This document shows, piece after piece, positions 1-41,339 of a DNA stretch of 64,000 nt (position 1 is the first letter of the stretch; each line of letters begins with the position of its first letter). Origin of the DNA: Callorhinus ursinus (Eukaryota; Chordata; Mammalia; Carnivora; Otariidae); assembly GCF_003265705.1 (NCBI RefSeq), contig NW_020312867.1, forward strand, positions 3,437,307 to 3,501,306, read 5' to 3'. Position numbers and translations under genes: made by a program. Below the pieces are notes generated by a model that was not told the DNA's origin, ran no database searches, and saw nothing but the letters and a program-made list of their open reading frames with translations.

Positions 1-200
1 AGAGGAGCCCGGGTGGCTCAGTTGGTTAACCATCTGCCTTCAGCTCAGGTCGTGATCCCAGCGTCCTGGGATTGAGCCCCGCATCGGGCTCCCTGCTCAG
101 TAGAGTCTGCTTCTCCCTCTCCCTCTCATCCTGCTTGTGCTCTCTCTCTCTCTCTCTCTCTGTGTCAAATAAATAAATAAATAAATAAAAATTTTAAAAT
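1..200 (+). mobile_element. can-SINE
   Basis: A tRNA-Lys-like head (CCCGGGTGGCTCAGTTGGTTAA) is followed by a CT-rich body, an AAATAAATAAA tail and an A-rich end. The 5' end is at or just inside the window edge. Confidence 0.9.
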
Positions 201-801
201 AAGAAACCAAGATCCAGGTGCTAGGTTTGCTCATTGCTACTGGAGTGTCTTTTCTTTTAGACCCTGTCAGTTGACAGAGCAAAAGATATATGTTGAGACA
301 CATATCTCTAAATATCTCCATGTGTAACCATCTGTATTTATATCAAGCTAAAAAGGAGTTCATACAGATGTCTTCAACGAATCCATTACCACATGGATCA
401 TTCTAGCCTCCTCCTTGCTTATCTGCAAATTTCTACTCCAATGATGAGAAACCTGGCTGCCGTCATCTGCCATTCAATAACTGAATTGATCCATTTCAGT
501 ACACGTGTATTGCAGTATCAGAACTGTCGAGCATACGCCCATGGGTAATGATGTTATCAGCTAGAGTACAGTGCTCATGTGCAGTTCCTTCTGCTTTCAG
601 TCTCAGGGACCCCAGCTGCCTCCAGCGTTAGAGGGTCTCCCACCCTCTTCACTGAGATCGTTTCATATATTTGTAGTATCATTAGATGCTCTTGTCATAG
701 TCTGCATTCCCTCCTGGGATCCCCTGCCTCCTAAATTACTTTTTTTTTTTTTTACAAATTGCATACATTAAGGTTCATTCTTTGTGCTATGACGTTCTGT
801 G

Positions 802-1001
802 AGGGCACCTGGGTGGCTCAGTTGGTTAAGCAACTGCCTTCGGCTCAGGTCATGATCCTGGAGTTCTGGGATCGAGTCCCGCATCAGGCTCCCTGCTCCG
901 TCTGCTTCTCTCTCTGACCCTCCCCCCATCATGTGCTTTCTCTCTCTCTCATTCCCTCTGTCTCAAATAAATAAATAAAATCTAAAAAAATTAAAAAAAT
1001 A
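802..1001 (+). mobile_element. can-SINE
   Basis: Full-length can-SINE with head GGGCACCTGGGTGGCTCAG and tail AAATAAATAAATAAAATCT. It is inserted in the L1 3' UTR, and short similar flanks (GTTCTG) suggest a target-site duplication. Confidence 0.9.
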
Positions 1002-1550
1002 AAGTTCTGAGTCTTGTCAAATGCTTAAGGGTTTGTCTCTTCCATTACAGTATCATACAGAATAATTTTACTCTCCTAAAAATCCTCTGTGCTTTACCTA
1101 TTTATCCCTCCTCCTGAACTCCAAACCTCTGGTGACCACTGATCACTATCTCTATAGTTATGCCTTTTCCAGAATGTCATATAATTGGAATATACAATAC
1201 TTAATCTTTTCATATTGGCTTCTTTCACTTAGAATATTCATTTAAGTTTCCTCCATGTAATTTCTTAGCTTGAGAGTTCATTTCTTCTTATTGATGAATT
1301 GTTCATTGTTTGGATTTACCAGTTAGTTTATATTCGCTTTTCCATGTAAATTTTTAGAATCACTTTGTCAATATCCACAAAATAACTTTCTGGGATTTTG
1401 GCTGGGATTGTGTTGAATCTATACATCAAGTTGGAAAGAACTAACACGTTAACAATAGAAACTTCCAATCCATGAACATAGAATATTTCTCCATTTATTT
1501 AAATCTTCTTTGAATTCTTTTATTATAAGTTTTTAAAAGATTTTATTTTA

Positions 1551-1734
1551 GGGCGCCTGGGTGGCTCAGTTGGTTAAGTTACTGCCTTCAGCTCAGGTCA
1601 TGATCCTGGAGTCCCGGGATCGAGTCCTGCATCGGGCTCCCTGCTCAGCAGGGAGTCTGCTTCTCCCTCTGACCCTCCCCCTTCTCATGCTCTATCTCAT
1701 TCTCTCTCTCAAATAAATAAAATCTTAAAAAAAA
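1551..1734 (+). mobile_element. can-SINE, nested in the tail of a minus-strand can-SINE
   Basis: Full-length head, body and tail, flanked by AAAAGATTTTATTT on both sides, which is tail sequence of the neighbouring minus-strand SINE. Confidence 0.9.
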
Positions 1735-2013
1735 GATTTTATTTATTTATTTTTATTTAAATAAAATAAAGATTTATTTTATTTATTATACTTATTTAAT
1801 TTAATTTAATAAATTATTTATTTAATTATTTAGATTTATTTATTTCTTTGAGAGAGAGAGCCCGCATGCAAGCATGGGGGAGGGGCAGAGGGAGAGGGAG
1901 AAGCAGACTCCCCGCTGAGCAGGGAGCCTGATGTGGGGCTTGATCCCAAGACCCTGAGACCATGACCTGAGTGGAAGGCAGGTGCTTAACTGACTGAGCC
2001 ACCCAGAGGCCCC
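1735..2013 (-). mobile_element. can-SINE (minus) with long AT-rich tail
   Basis: It ends in the reversed head GAGCCACCCAGAGGCCCC. Its tail side (1735-1845) has expanded into about 100 bp of TTTA/AAAT repeats. Confidence 0.88.
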
Positions 2014-2573
2014 ATGAATTCTTTCATTATAATTAACAGTTTTCTGCATGTGGATCCTGAACATACTTTGTTAGATTTATACCTAAGCATTTCATTTTTG
2101 GTGCTATTGTAAATGGTATTGTGTTTTTATTTCAAATTCCAATGTTCATTGCCTTATACCCTGTGATCTTGCTATAATAATTTATTCACTTCAGGAGGGT
2201 TTTGTTTTGTTTTGTTTTTTGATTCTTTGAAGTTGTCTACATAGACAATCAAACAACTGCAAACAAGACAGCTTTATTTCTTTCTTCCCAAATGTTTTAT
2301 TTCCTTTTCTTGTCTTAAGGCACTAGTGAGGTCTTCTAGTACAATGTTGAATAAGAGTAGTGAGAGGGTACATCCTTGCCTTGTTCCTGGATTATTTTAA
2401 AGCAAGTCCCAGATGTCATATCATTTTATCTGTATTTTGATATGTATCTCCTAAATATAAGGACTCTTAAAAAAACATAACCATGGTACTGTTATCATAT
2501 CTTTAAAAATCAACAATATTCCTTAATATTACCATATATAGAGTGGGATGTTTTTAAACCTTTCCTGTTATTA

Positions 2574-32812
<30,239 letters not shown>

Positions 32813-33054
32813 GGTTCCTGAGCTGACAAATGGCACAACTAGCCCCTTTGCCTTTCAAGGGTAGGACCACAAATCCTTCCCAAAGAATCCACTTATATTA
32901 GAAACAAATAGCTTCCCTCGGTGGCAAGGTAGGAGTTTCTCTCCACTCCTCATACTCTACCAACAGCTTCTGGAAGCCTTGTTCTGAGAAAATCTCATTC
33001 TCAGAATCTCCGTATATCACAATGGAGGATTCTGGAAAAGAAGGCAGGGAAGGA

Positions 33055-33225
33055 ATTGGAATCCAGGAGTCTAACATTTATTGAGCACTCATAGGCATTA
33101 TCTTAGTTAATCCTCACAACTACCACAAGGTGAGGGTCCTTACACCCACTCCATACATAAGAATGAGGCTCCAAGTAGCTAACTGATTGCCAGTCATGAG
33201 GCCATCTTAAAGTAGGAGGCTTCTG
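33055..33225 (-). repeat. MIR SINE
   Basis: Pattern AACATTTATTGAGCACTCAT, then TTAATCCTCACAACTACCAC. Confidence 0.75.
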
Positions 33226-34358
33226 GGCTGGGGGCAGGAGCACCTAACACCTCAGCCTAGGGGGCTCTCCAAGGCTTAGAACTTGGAGACCCTGAAGTGT
33301 GGGGGCATGACGCTGTCCTATAAATCTTGTTAAATCAGCAAATCAGGAACACTCAGAAAATCAGAAGTCCTCAGTTAAATGGGGTGCCAAATGTTGAAAG
33401 GAACTCGGTGACTAGAACTCAGTGACCCTGAGGTCCTTCCAAAAGTAGAGAAGAATATAGGATCTAAAGTACTGCTGTCTACTAGATTAAAGATGGCAGT
33501 TGATGACCGCAATTTGCTCTTGTATGAGAATCTTCAATAAAAAACTATGATTTCAAGTATTGCCTGATTTGCCATTCCTACCCAGCTAGGCCTATCTGCC
33601 AACCCTCTCCCAACTGACAGCCAAATGGAAGGACACTAAACACAGTGAAGACAGCCAGACAACAGGGAAGACCCAAGCTCTGAATTACTAAATCCAAAGG
33701 CCACCACTCCTAGAGTAAGACACTAACCACTTAGAGAGATGAGAAGAGACAGAAGTGGGTTTTCTTCCTCCCTTGCCTTGAGAAAAGATGCAAAGAACTC
33801 AGGGAGAAACAGAGTAAGAGAAAGTTTCAGAGGAAAAGAGAGAAGTAGTGTGGAGTTTTTGCCTTCTCTACCACAGACCTGGTCTTAAGGAAGGAAATAC
33901 AAAAGTTTAGGTAGTTTCTGAAACAAACTGGGGACAGGGAAGGCAAGAAAGATGGTGGGAGGTAGCTATGGACAGGGAGGTATCCGATCAGTCCTCTGAG
34001 CTGCCTGAGATGCAAGTGACATGGAGAGGACCCAGACTAACAAGGGGCATCAGAAGATGCCAGTAAGTAGGGCCAAGACCCTGATGAGACACTGAAAGTA
34101 GACACTCCCCACCTCCCTTTGTGCCAGTGGTGGTTGTATAATTTCCGTAGGAATTGGATCAGTGCTGGGGAGAAAGAGGCAGGAACTCTGGAGAACTCTG
34201 AACTGGCCTAAGATGAGTCAATCAGCCTGAAATTACATTCCCTCAAAATTACTGGATTGGATCTCAATTTACCTGAAGACATCTAAATTGTCTATTAGGA
34301 GGCAGGGTGGGGACTCAGAGTCAGACATTAAAGTCAGTTCTAGAAATTAAGGAAGTGT

Positions 34359-34544
34359 TGGGCTCCTGGGTGGCTCAGTCAGTTAAGTGTCTGCCTTCAG
34401 CCCAGGTCATGATTCCAGGGTCCTGGGATCGAGTCCTGCATTGGGCTCCCTGCTCATTGGGGAGTCTGCTTTTCCCTCTCCCTCTGCCCCTCCCCCCTGC
34501 TCATGCTCGCTCTTCCTCAAATAAATAAAATCTTTAAAAAAAAA
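34359..34544 (+). mobile_element. can-SINE with 16-bp TSD
   Basis: GAAATTAA(G/A)GAAGTGT at 34343-34358 and 34545-34560. Confidence 0.94.
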
Positions 34545-34578
34545 GAAATTAAAGAAGTGTCATTTCTGTCCCAGTTTC

Positions 34579-34778
34579 TTTTTTTTTTTTTTTAAGATTT
34601 TATTTATTTGACAGAGAGAGACACAGCGAGACAGGGAACACAAGCAGGGGGAGTGGGAGAGGGAGAAGCAGACTTCCTGCCAAGCAGGGAGTCCAATGTG
34701 GGGCTCGATCCCAGGACCCCGGGATCATGACCTGAACCGAAGGCAGATGCTTAATAACTGAGCCACCCAGGCACCCCA
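34579..34778 (-). mobile_element. can-SINE with TSD
   Basis: (G/A)TCCCAGTTTCT on both sides. Only 34 bases separate it from the opposite-strand SINE at 34359. Confidence 0.93.
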
Positions 34779-34919
34779 CTATCCCAGTTTCTAATCTTAA
34801 ATTGAACTGTTATACAGTAGAATGTCAGAAAGGGCATTGGTCATGTTCTTATGTGATCTTGGGTAAATTACCCTAACCACACTGAGTCTCACTTTCCTTC
34901 TTTTAAAACTGAGTTAGAG

Positions 34920-35092
34920 GGGTGCCTGGGTGGCTCAGTCAGTTAAGCAGCTGCTTTCGGCTCAGGTCATGATCCCAGGGTCCTGGGATCAAGCCCTGCA
35001 TCAGGCTCTCTACTCAGCAGGGAGGCTACTTCTCCCTCTCCCTCTAACTACCACTCTGCATACTTGTGCTCTCTATCTCTCTCTCTGTCAAA

Positions 35093-35127
<35 letters not shown>

Positions 35128-35143
35128 AATCTTAAAAAAAAAT
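34920..35143 (+). mobile_element. can-SINE with perfect 15-bp TSD and (AAAT)n
   Basis: AAAACTGAGTTAGAG at 34905-34919 and 35144-35158. The tail carries about 11 AAAT units. Confidence 0.95.
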
Positions 35144-35183
35144 AAAACTGAGTTAGAGCCAACTCCTCAAATAATTTCTTTTC

Positions 35184-35600
35184 TTTTCCTTTTTTAAAAA
35201 AATTTTTAGAAGATTTTATTTATTTTTTGACAGAGAGAGAGACAGCAAGAGAGAGAAGACAAGCAGGGAGGGTGGGAGAGGGAGAAGCAGGCTTCCTGCT
35301 GAGCAGGGAGCCCCACGCAGGGCTTGATCCCGGGACTCTGGGATCATGAGCTGAGCGGAAGGCAGACGCTTAATGACTGAGCCACCCAGGCACCCCTATT
35401 TTCCTTTTTTTTAAAAGGATTGATTTATTTATTTGAGAGAGAAAACATGAGCAGGGGGAGGGGCCGAGGGAGAGGGAGAGAATCTCAAGCAGACTCCCCC
35501 TGAGCAGAGAGCCCAACTCAGGGCTCCATCGCAGGGCCTTGAGATCATGACCTGAGCCGAAATCAAGAGTCACTTAACCGACTGAGGCACCCAGGAACCC
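35184..35600 (-). mobile_element. Two minus can-SINEs, one nested in the other's tail
   Basis: The outer TSD CAAATAATTTCTTTTC lies at 35168-35183 and 35601-35616. One element covers about 35404-35600; the other (35191-35397, ending GAGCCACCCAGGCACCCC) sits in its poly(T) side. Confidence 0.9.
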
Positions 35601-35800
35601 CAAATAATTTCTTTTCAAGATAAGATCCTTATTGTATTGCTAATTTTAAGAGTTATGCAACAAACATTTATAGAGCTCCAACTACATGCAAAGCATGAAA
35701 AGGTGAGTAAGACATGGTCTCTGCTCACAAGGAGTTCACAATATGGTGGGTATGGAAACCACAGCCATAAGAGAAAATCACACTAAAATAAACTATAAAG

Positions 35801-36010
35801 GGTGCCTGGGTGGCTCAGTTGGTTAAGCGACTGCCTTCGGCTCAGGTCATGATCCTGGAGTCCCGGGATCGAGTCCCACATCCAGCTCCCTGCTGAGCAG
35901 GGAGTCTGCTTCTCCCTCTGACCCTCTTCCCTCTCGTGCTCTCCATCTCTCATTCTCTCTCTCTCAAATAAATAAATAAAATCTTTAAAAAAAAATAAAA
36001 AATAAAATAA
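35801..36010 (+). mobile_element. can-SINE (young subfamily) with TSD
   Basis: AAAATAAA(G)CTATAAAG on both sides. The core is nearly the same as 25976 and 51632. Confidence 0.93.
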
Positions 36011-36462
36011 AATAAAATAAAGCTATAAAGATAAATGAAGAAAGGGCAGGGCCTGATCAGAGAGCACAAAATGTGGCTGGAATATGAGATACCCAGGAGG
36101 CACAGCAGGAAGTGAGGTTGTGCAGGCAGAGGTCACAAACCAGCCATCCATGGGCCAAGTTGAGTTTGCAGACTGCTTTATTTGACCCACATGGTGTTCT
36201 GGTTAAAATATTGTTAAAACTTAACTTGGTTATCTTTAGTTGGGGATTGGGTTCTCTAATTCACCAAGGTCTTCACCTCTGAGAATCATGTTACCTGCCA
36301 GGCATGTTACCAACTTACAACTCCCAGTATAGGATCTATATAGCCTCTTTCAGACCTAAAAATCCTTTGATTATATAATCAGTGGTTGCAAAATTGTGGT
36401 CCACAGGCCATATCTAGCCTGCTGGCATGTTTTGACAGTTTTTTTAAAAATTTGAATTAGTT

Positions 36463-36567
36463 GGGGTACGTGGCTGACTCAGTCGGTACAGCATGCTACT
36501 CTTGATCTTGGGGTGGTGAGTTTGAGTCCCACATTGGGTGTAGAGATTACTTAAACAAAAAAACTTT
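36463..36567 (+). mobile_element. tRNA-Lys-like SINE, short form
   Basis: The first 80 bases closely resemble tRNA-Lys(CTT): GACTCAGTCGGTACAGCATG (D arm/box A), ACTCTTGATC (anticodon loop with CTT) and GAGTTTGAGTCCCAC (near box B). Then GTAGAGATTACTT and an A-rich end. A MIR/L2-rich intron surrounds it. Confidence 0.85.
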
Positions 36568-36673
36568 TTTAAAAAATTAAAAATTTTTTTGGAGAGGGAC
36601 ACATTAATGAACAGGTCACTCTTGGGGACCACTGGGACTCCACTGTGCTGGGACCTTAATAAAACTGAAAAGA

Positions 36674-36880
36674 GGGGCGCCTGGGTGGCTCAGATGGTTA
36701 AGCATCTGCCTTCGGCTCAGGTCATGATCCCAGGGTCCTGGGATCGAGTCCCGCATCGGGCTCCCTGCTCCTTGGGAGCCTGCTTCTCCCTCTGCTTCTC
36801 TCTCTCTCTCCCCCCCTCTGTCTCTCATGAATAAATAAAAAAATAAAATCTTTAAAAACAAAAACAAAAAAAAAAAAAAA
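36674..36880 (+). mobile_element. can-SINE
   Basis: Head GGGGCGCCTGGGTGGCTCAG and a long A/C-interrupted poly(A) (36855-36883). Confidence 0.92.
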
Positions 36881-38025
36881 AAACACTGCAAAGAGCATGC
36901 CTCAAAGCTGTCTCGTTGGTTAAAGGCTACCCCCGGAGGCATTCACGGGCCAACTTTTCTGGACTGAGCAACCCAGTGGCCAGAGAAAGCTCTCAGCGAA
37001 GGTCCTTAGAGTAGGATGCTGTCTTGCTGGCCTGTGCAGAAATGGCAAGTCAGAGGGTTAAAGCCAACAGAGAAGGCCTGGGGCTGCAGGTCTCAAGGGA
37101 GAACTGGCAGAGTTCCAAATTCTCCCCCAAAAGGGGGCACACTGGAAGGCAGAACCAACAGCCCCTTCTGTAGAGCACTGGGATCAGAAGGGCTGGGCTC
37201 TCAGAGCTTTCCTGGTGCCTCTGGCACCAAGGGAAGCAGGGCATGAGGGCTGGTCAGGGAAACGCACTGACTGCCATGCTTGCGGATTGATTTATTATGG
37301 AGCTGCCAAGCTCCATCTGCCAGGAGGAGGAAAGAACTAAGCCAATTCGCTCACACAAAACCTTTGTCAGAAGGAACTGTGCTGATGACCTCGGAGACTT
37401 CCGGCCAGCCTGGAATTCTACTCTAGTCCCTTCGCCATGCACACCTCCAGCAAATAGCTGGTCCAGAAAGAACTCACTTCATTTAAAGGTGATTTATAAT
37501 AAAAAATAAATAGCACCAGACCCATATATTACAGAAAAGTGGGCGGGGGAGGGGAGAAGCGGGGACCAGAAAAAACAAATGGCAGATGAAAGGCACTCAC
37601 AGAAAAAAAAATTAACATGGAAACAGACGATAATCAGGAAACACAAAGAACTCAAAGGGCTTAATACATTTCAAAACAAGAGTTCAAAGCAAAGATGCAA
37701 TAGTTCAAAGGGATGATGAAGCAACTGAAGGAGATGGCACTGGCAGAGCTCAGGAAAGAAGTGGGGTTTTTTTGTGTTTGTGTTTTTAAAAAAACAAAAC
37801 AAAACAAAACAAAAACACCTCAGAACTGAAGATCATTTCAGAAACATCAAAAAGGAAGCTAGCCTTGCTGAGTACAGAGGTCAGGATTGCAAAAAGCAAG
37901 TGAGGGAGTTGTCAATGAACACTTAAAAAGGAACGAGGAAATAATACAACTAACAGGTATGGAAACACAGAGGCAGAGAGAGTGGGCTAAATACATGGGT
38001 TTCTTCAACTTTAGAGGTGTAAATC

Positions 38026-38341
38026 TTTTTTTTTTTAAGATTTCATTTTTAAGTGGGGCGCCCAGATGGCTCAGTTAAGTGTCTGCCTTCGGCTTGGGTC
38101 ATGTTCATGGGGTCCTGGGATTGAGCCCCAGGTACAGCTCCCTGCTTTGCAGGAGAGTCTGCTTCTCCCTTTCCCTCTGCCCCTCCCTCCACTCGTGCAC
38201 TCTCTCTCTCAAATAAATAAATAAAATCTTTAAAAAAAATTTTACTTTTAAGTAATCTCTACACCCAATGTGGGGCTCAAACCTACAACCCCAAGATCAA
38301 GAGTTGCATGCTCTACCAACTGAGCCTGCCAAGTTCCCTAT
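38026..38341 (-). mobile_element. tRNA-Lys-like SINE (minus) split by a can-SINE
   Basis: The tail 38026-38054 and body 38240-38341 (AGTAATCTCTACACCCAATG, then GATCAAGAGTTGCATGCTCT) form the same short tRNA-Lys type as 36463. Confidence 0.82.
38055..38239 (+). mobile_element. can-SINE, nested
   Basis: Head GGGGCGCCCAGATGGCTCAG. Flanks ATTTCATTTTTAAGT / ATTTTACTTTTAAGT. Confidence 0.92.
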
Positions 38342-38516
38342 AGCTGTAAATCTTCAGACACATTTTAAACCTGATAAACCAAGAAAAAGATGTATAAGTC
38401 TATTTAAAAGATAGAAAGGGAACTAACAATAATCATTAAAACTGGATAGACAAGGATTTAAAAAAAGGAGAAGTATAACAATTACTCTTTTTTGACTTTG
38501 AATTTTGTACTAGGCG

Positions 38517-38560
38517 CATATATATATATATATGTATATGTATATACATATATAATATAT
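38517..38560. repeat. (TA)n-rich microsatellite
   Basis: TATATATA with TATG interruptions. Confidence 0.9.
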
Positions 38561-38589
38561 CTCACCTGTTAAAATGAATGCATCAATTT

Positions 38590-38689
38590 TTATTTATTTA
38601 AGTAAACTCTACCCCCAGGGTGGGGGTTGAACTCATGGCCCCAAGATCATGCATCACGTGCTTTACTGACTGAGCCAGCCAGGCATCCC
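38590..38689 (-). mobile_element. tRNA-Lys-like SINE, short form, with TSD
   Basis: AATGCATCAATTT at 38577-38589 and 38692-38704. Body AGTAAACTCTACCCCCAGGG, reversed head GAGCCAGCCAGGCATCCC. Confidence 0.9.
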
Positions 38690-39103
38690 TAAATGCATCA
38701 ATTTCTAAGTAATTAAACAAAATCAATGCGGTGCAATAAGGGATGCAGCTCCTAGTAGAGCACCACAATAAAAACAGGTTCATTGAATTATAGAAACTAG
38801 GAGGGTTGCAAATGAATAGGAATAAGTGAAAGAAGAAAATGGCAAAAGGATTATAAAGTACTCAGGCTTTTGAATTTACATTGGTTTATCAGGAACAATA
38901 ATTAATAATAATTGAGTTAATTACAAATATAATCCGGCTAGATTAAGCACCCTAGACCAGTATCTGCAGCTTATCAAGACATCAAAAGATAAAAGACCTT
39001 TACCCCAAGATCAAACACATTTGATAAAATAGGCTACCAAAAAGAAATAAAGTCAGTAGAGAGACCAGAGCAAGCTTCTTAGACTTTGTAATAAAAGATT
39101 TTA

Positions 39104-39107
<4 letters not shown>

Positions 39108-39146
<39 letters not shown>
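39108..39146. repeat. (AC)n microsatellite
   Basis: About 19 AC units; a probable length polymorphism. Confidence 0.95.
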
Positions 39147-39339
39147 GGAACAACCTGGGGCCCTTGTATCCAAACCACCTCATTAGCTGAACCTGCTTTC
39201 TCTTCACCATGATCACAGCCAGCCTCCTGGGATGATGCATGTGGTGTGTGGTGAGTGTAAATGAAATGATACGATTACTAGATCTGTTGAAAATATGAAT
39301 ATCCTGTCTACTCATAACTTACCTTAAAATTTTCTATTT

Positions 39340-40050
39340 AACATCTCCCATTGAGAAAATAATGCAAAATAACAACTGCTGGCAAGGATGGGGAGAAACT
39401 GGAACCCAAGTGTGTTGCTGGTGTGAATGTAAAATGGTGGAGCCACTGTGGAAAATAGCATGGCAATTGCTCAAAAATTTAAGCAAAGCATCACCGTATG
39501 ATCCAACAATTCTACTTCTGGGTATATACTCAGAGGAATTAACAGCAGAGACTCCAAAAGATATCTGTATACCAATGTTCACAGCATTATTATTTGCAAT
39601 AGTCAAAAGGGAGAAAAACCCAAATGGCCATTGACAAATGAATAAGCAAAATGTGCTATCTATATATAATGGAATGTTAGCCTTAAAAAGGAAGGAAATT
39701 CTGATACATGCTATAATGTTGATGAAACTTGGAAATATTCGAACTTGGAAACAAGCCAGACACAAAAGGACAAATATTGTAGGATTCCCTTTGTATGAGG
39801 TTCCTACAAATTCATAGAGACAGAAAATAGAATGGTGGTTGCTGGGGGCTGGGAAGAGGGGTGAATGGGGAGTTATTATTTAATGGGTACAGAGTTTCAG
39901 TTGGGGAAGATGAAAATTTGCTGGTGACAGATGGTAGTTACATGACAATGTGAATGTACTTAAATGCCACTGAACTATACACCTAAAGATGGTTTAAATG
40001 GTAAATTTTGTTTTATAGATTTTACCACAATTTTTCTTTAGGTTAAAAAA
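39340..40050 (+). mobile_element. L1 3' half
   Basis: ORF2 end and 3' UTR (AACAACTGCTGGCAAGGATG, AATGTAAAATGGTGGAGCCA, GGTGGTTGCTGGGGGCTGGG). It is the same kind as 6380-7170. Confidence 0.85.
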
Positions 40051-40439
40051 AAGAATGTTCCCCTTCCTCCTCCATTATTAAATGATTGTCTAGAAGCCAT
40101 TAGGTGGTACCAGCCATTGTAGGCATCTGCCTGGGGGTGGAGGAGGCTGTGGTTGGTGAACCAGTAGCCCTGGAGCCCTGGGCAGGGTAAGGATGATGGG
40201 AGATGGAAGCAACAACAGGAGACTAGTTACTCATAGGAGGATTGGTCAAAGAAGATCATGAGAGCCAGGTTTCTCTCTGTTGAAAAAGAATTAAATGAAT
40301 GGAAAGGGCGAAAACTAGAATAAACCCTATGGTGTTGAACTTGAGTTGAAGGTGTTGGTGTGAATGCATGGATTTCAATATATATATAGACAGATATAGA
40401 AATGGATACATAAATAAATAGATATATAGTTAAAATATC

Positions 40440-40860
40440 AAAAATTCAACTGAGTAAATTTGAAGATCTAATTGGTTTTATCAATTCATAAATCATGCAA
40501 CACCTCATCTAGCAAGCAGAGATACTCTGAAGAGTTATGCAAAATGGGAGGCTTTCATAGAGAGGACTGTGGGACAAGGAAGTCACTAGTAAAAGAAGCA
40601 TGAAGGTTCCTTAGAGGAAAGTAAGTTTGGGATGATGGCTTCTCACTGGCTGAACCAGAGCACTTCTCATTGGCTGGGCTTGTTGCTGGGCCAGAAGAAT
40701 ATCTTCCTTTTGCCAGAGTGGTGAAGTAGTAACACCTTCCTGTTGGAGATGCAACGTACCTCTCCTCCTGTTTGGGGTAACTGGCCACAAGTGGTTGCAT
40801 GAGAGCTCCCCCTACAAGTCTTCCCAAGCTCAACTTTAGTTGAGGTTTCCTTTACTAACT
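40440..40860. mobile_element. Possible old LTR (ERVL-like)
   Basis: Pattern GATCTAATTGGTTTTATCAA, then AAATCATGCAACACCTCATC resembles mammalian LTR consensus text. I did not find the ends. The minus-strand frame at 40555-40833 is therefore not taken as a gene. Confidence 0.4.
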
Positions 40861-41339
40861 TTCCCAGTACTTTTCCTCACTCTGTTCATGAGGGAGCCTA
40901 GGAGCAGTGATTATCCCAACAGCAATGAACAAACCCAGTGCCCAAATCTTGGTTTCTAAACACCATTCTCCACTAAAAGAACAAGGGTTTCTTGGAGAAA
41001 TGGCTGATTCCAGAGCTGGGATAGGAAGGCACAAGATGTGCTGAAAAGTATGGAAATTTTCAAAAAATGATAGAAGTCAGCCTGATGGGGTTCTTACTGG
41101 TCAAATATAGGGTAATTTGGGCATCAGAAAAAATAATTCCAGTGGCAACCAAGATGCAGTAACCTCATTACAGACGCTCTCCCCTGTCCATTGTAACCAA
41201 AAACTTCGGACAAAACACAACTTGGGACTCTTACAAGTAAATAATGGCAAGTGTGCTGGGGGAGGGGGGCAGTAGTAAAAATGAAAAAACAGCCCCAATG
41301 AGGGTGAGTTTCCTGGTTTAATGAAGTCACAGGACACAA

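Larger units (their letters stand above)
740..2450 (-). mobile_element. Old L1 fragments (minus), interrupted by can-SINEs
   Basis: 1340-1540 and 2015-2390 read as the reverse complement of L1 ORF2 3' sequence (for example TTCTGGGATTTTGGCTGGGA and ATTTATACCTAAGCATTTCA). 740-800 and 1003-1330 look like L1 3' UTR. Three SINEs (802, 1551, 1735) sit inside. Confidence 0.75.

Noticed and set aside
36463..36545. A functional tRNA-Lys gene
   Set aside because: The acceptor stem is not closed, the T-arm box is altered, and it continues into a SINE tail.
39108..39146. CRISPR-like or other regular arrays
   Set aside because: Regular repeats here are dinucleotide microsatellites; a mammalian genome has no CRISPR arrays.
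40555..40833. 92-codon minus-strand frame
   Set aside because: Lies in LTR-like repeat sequence; phases do not fit CNBD2.
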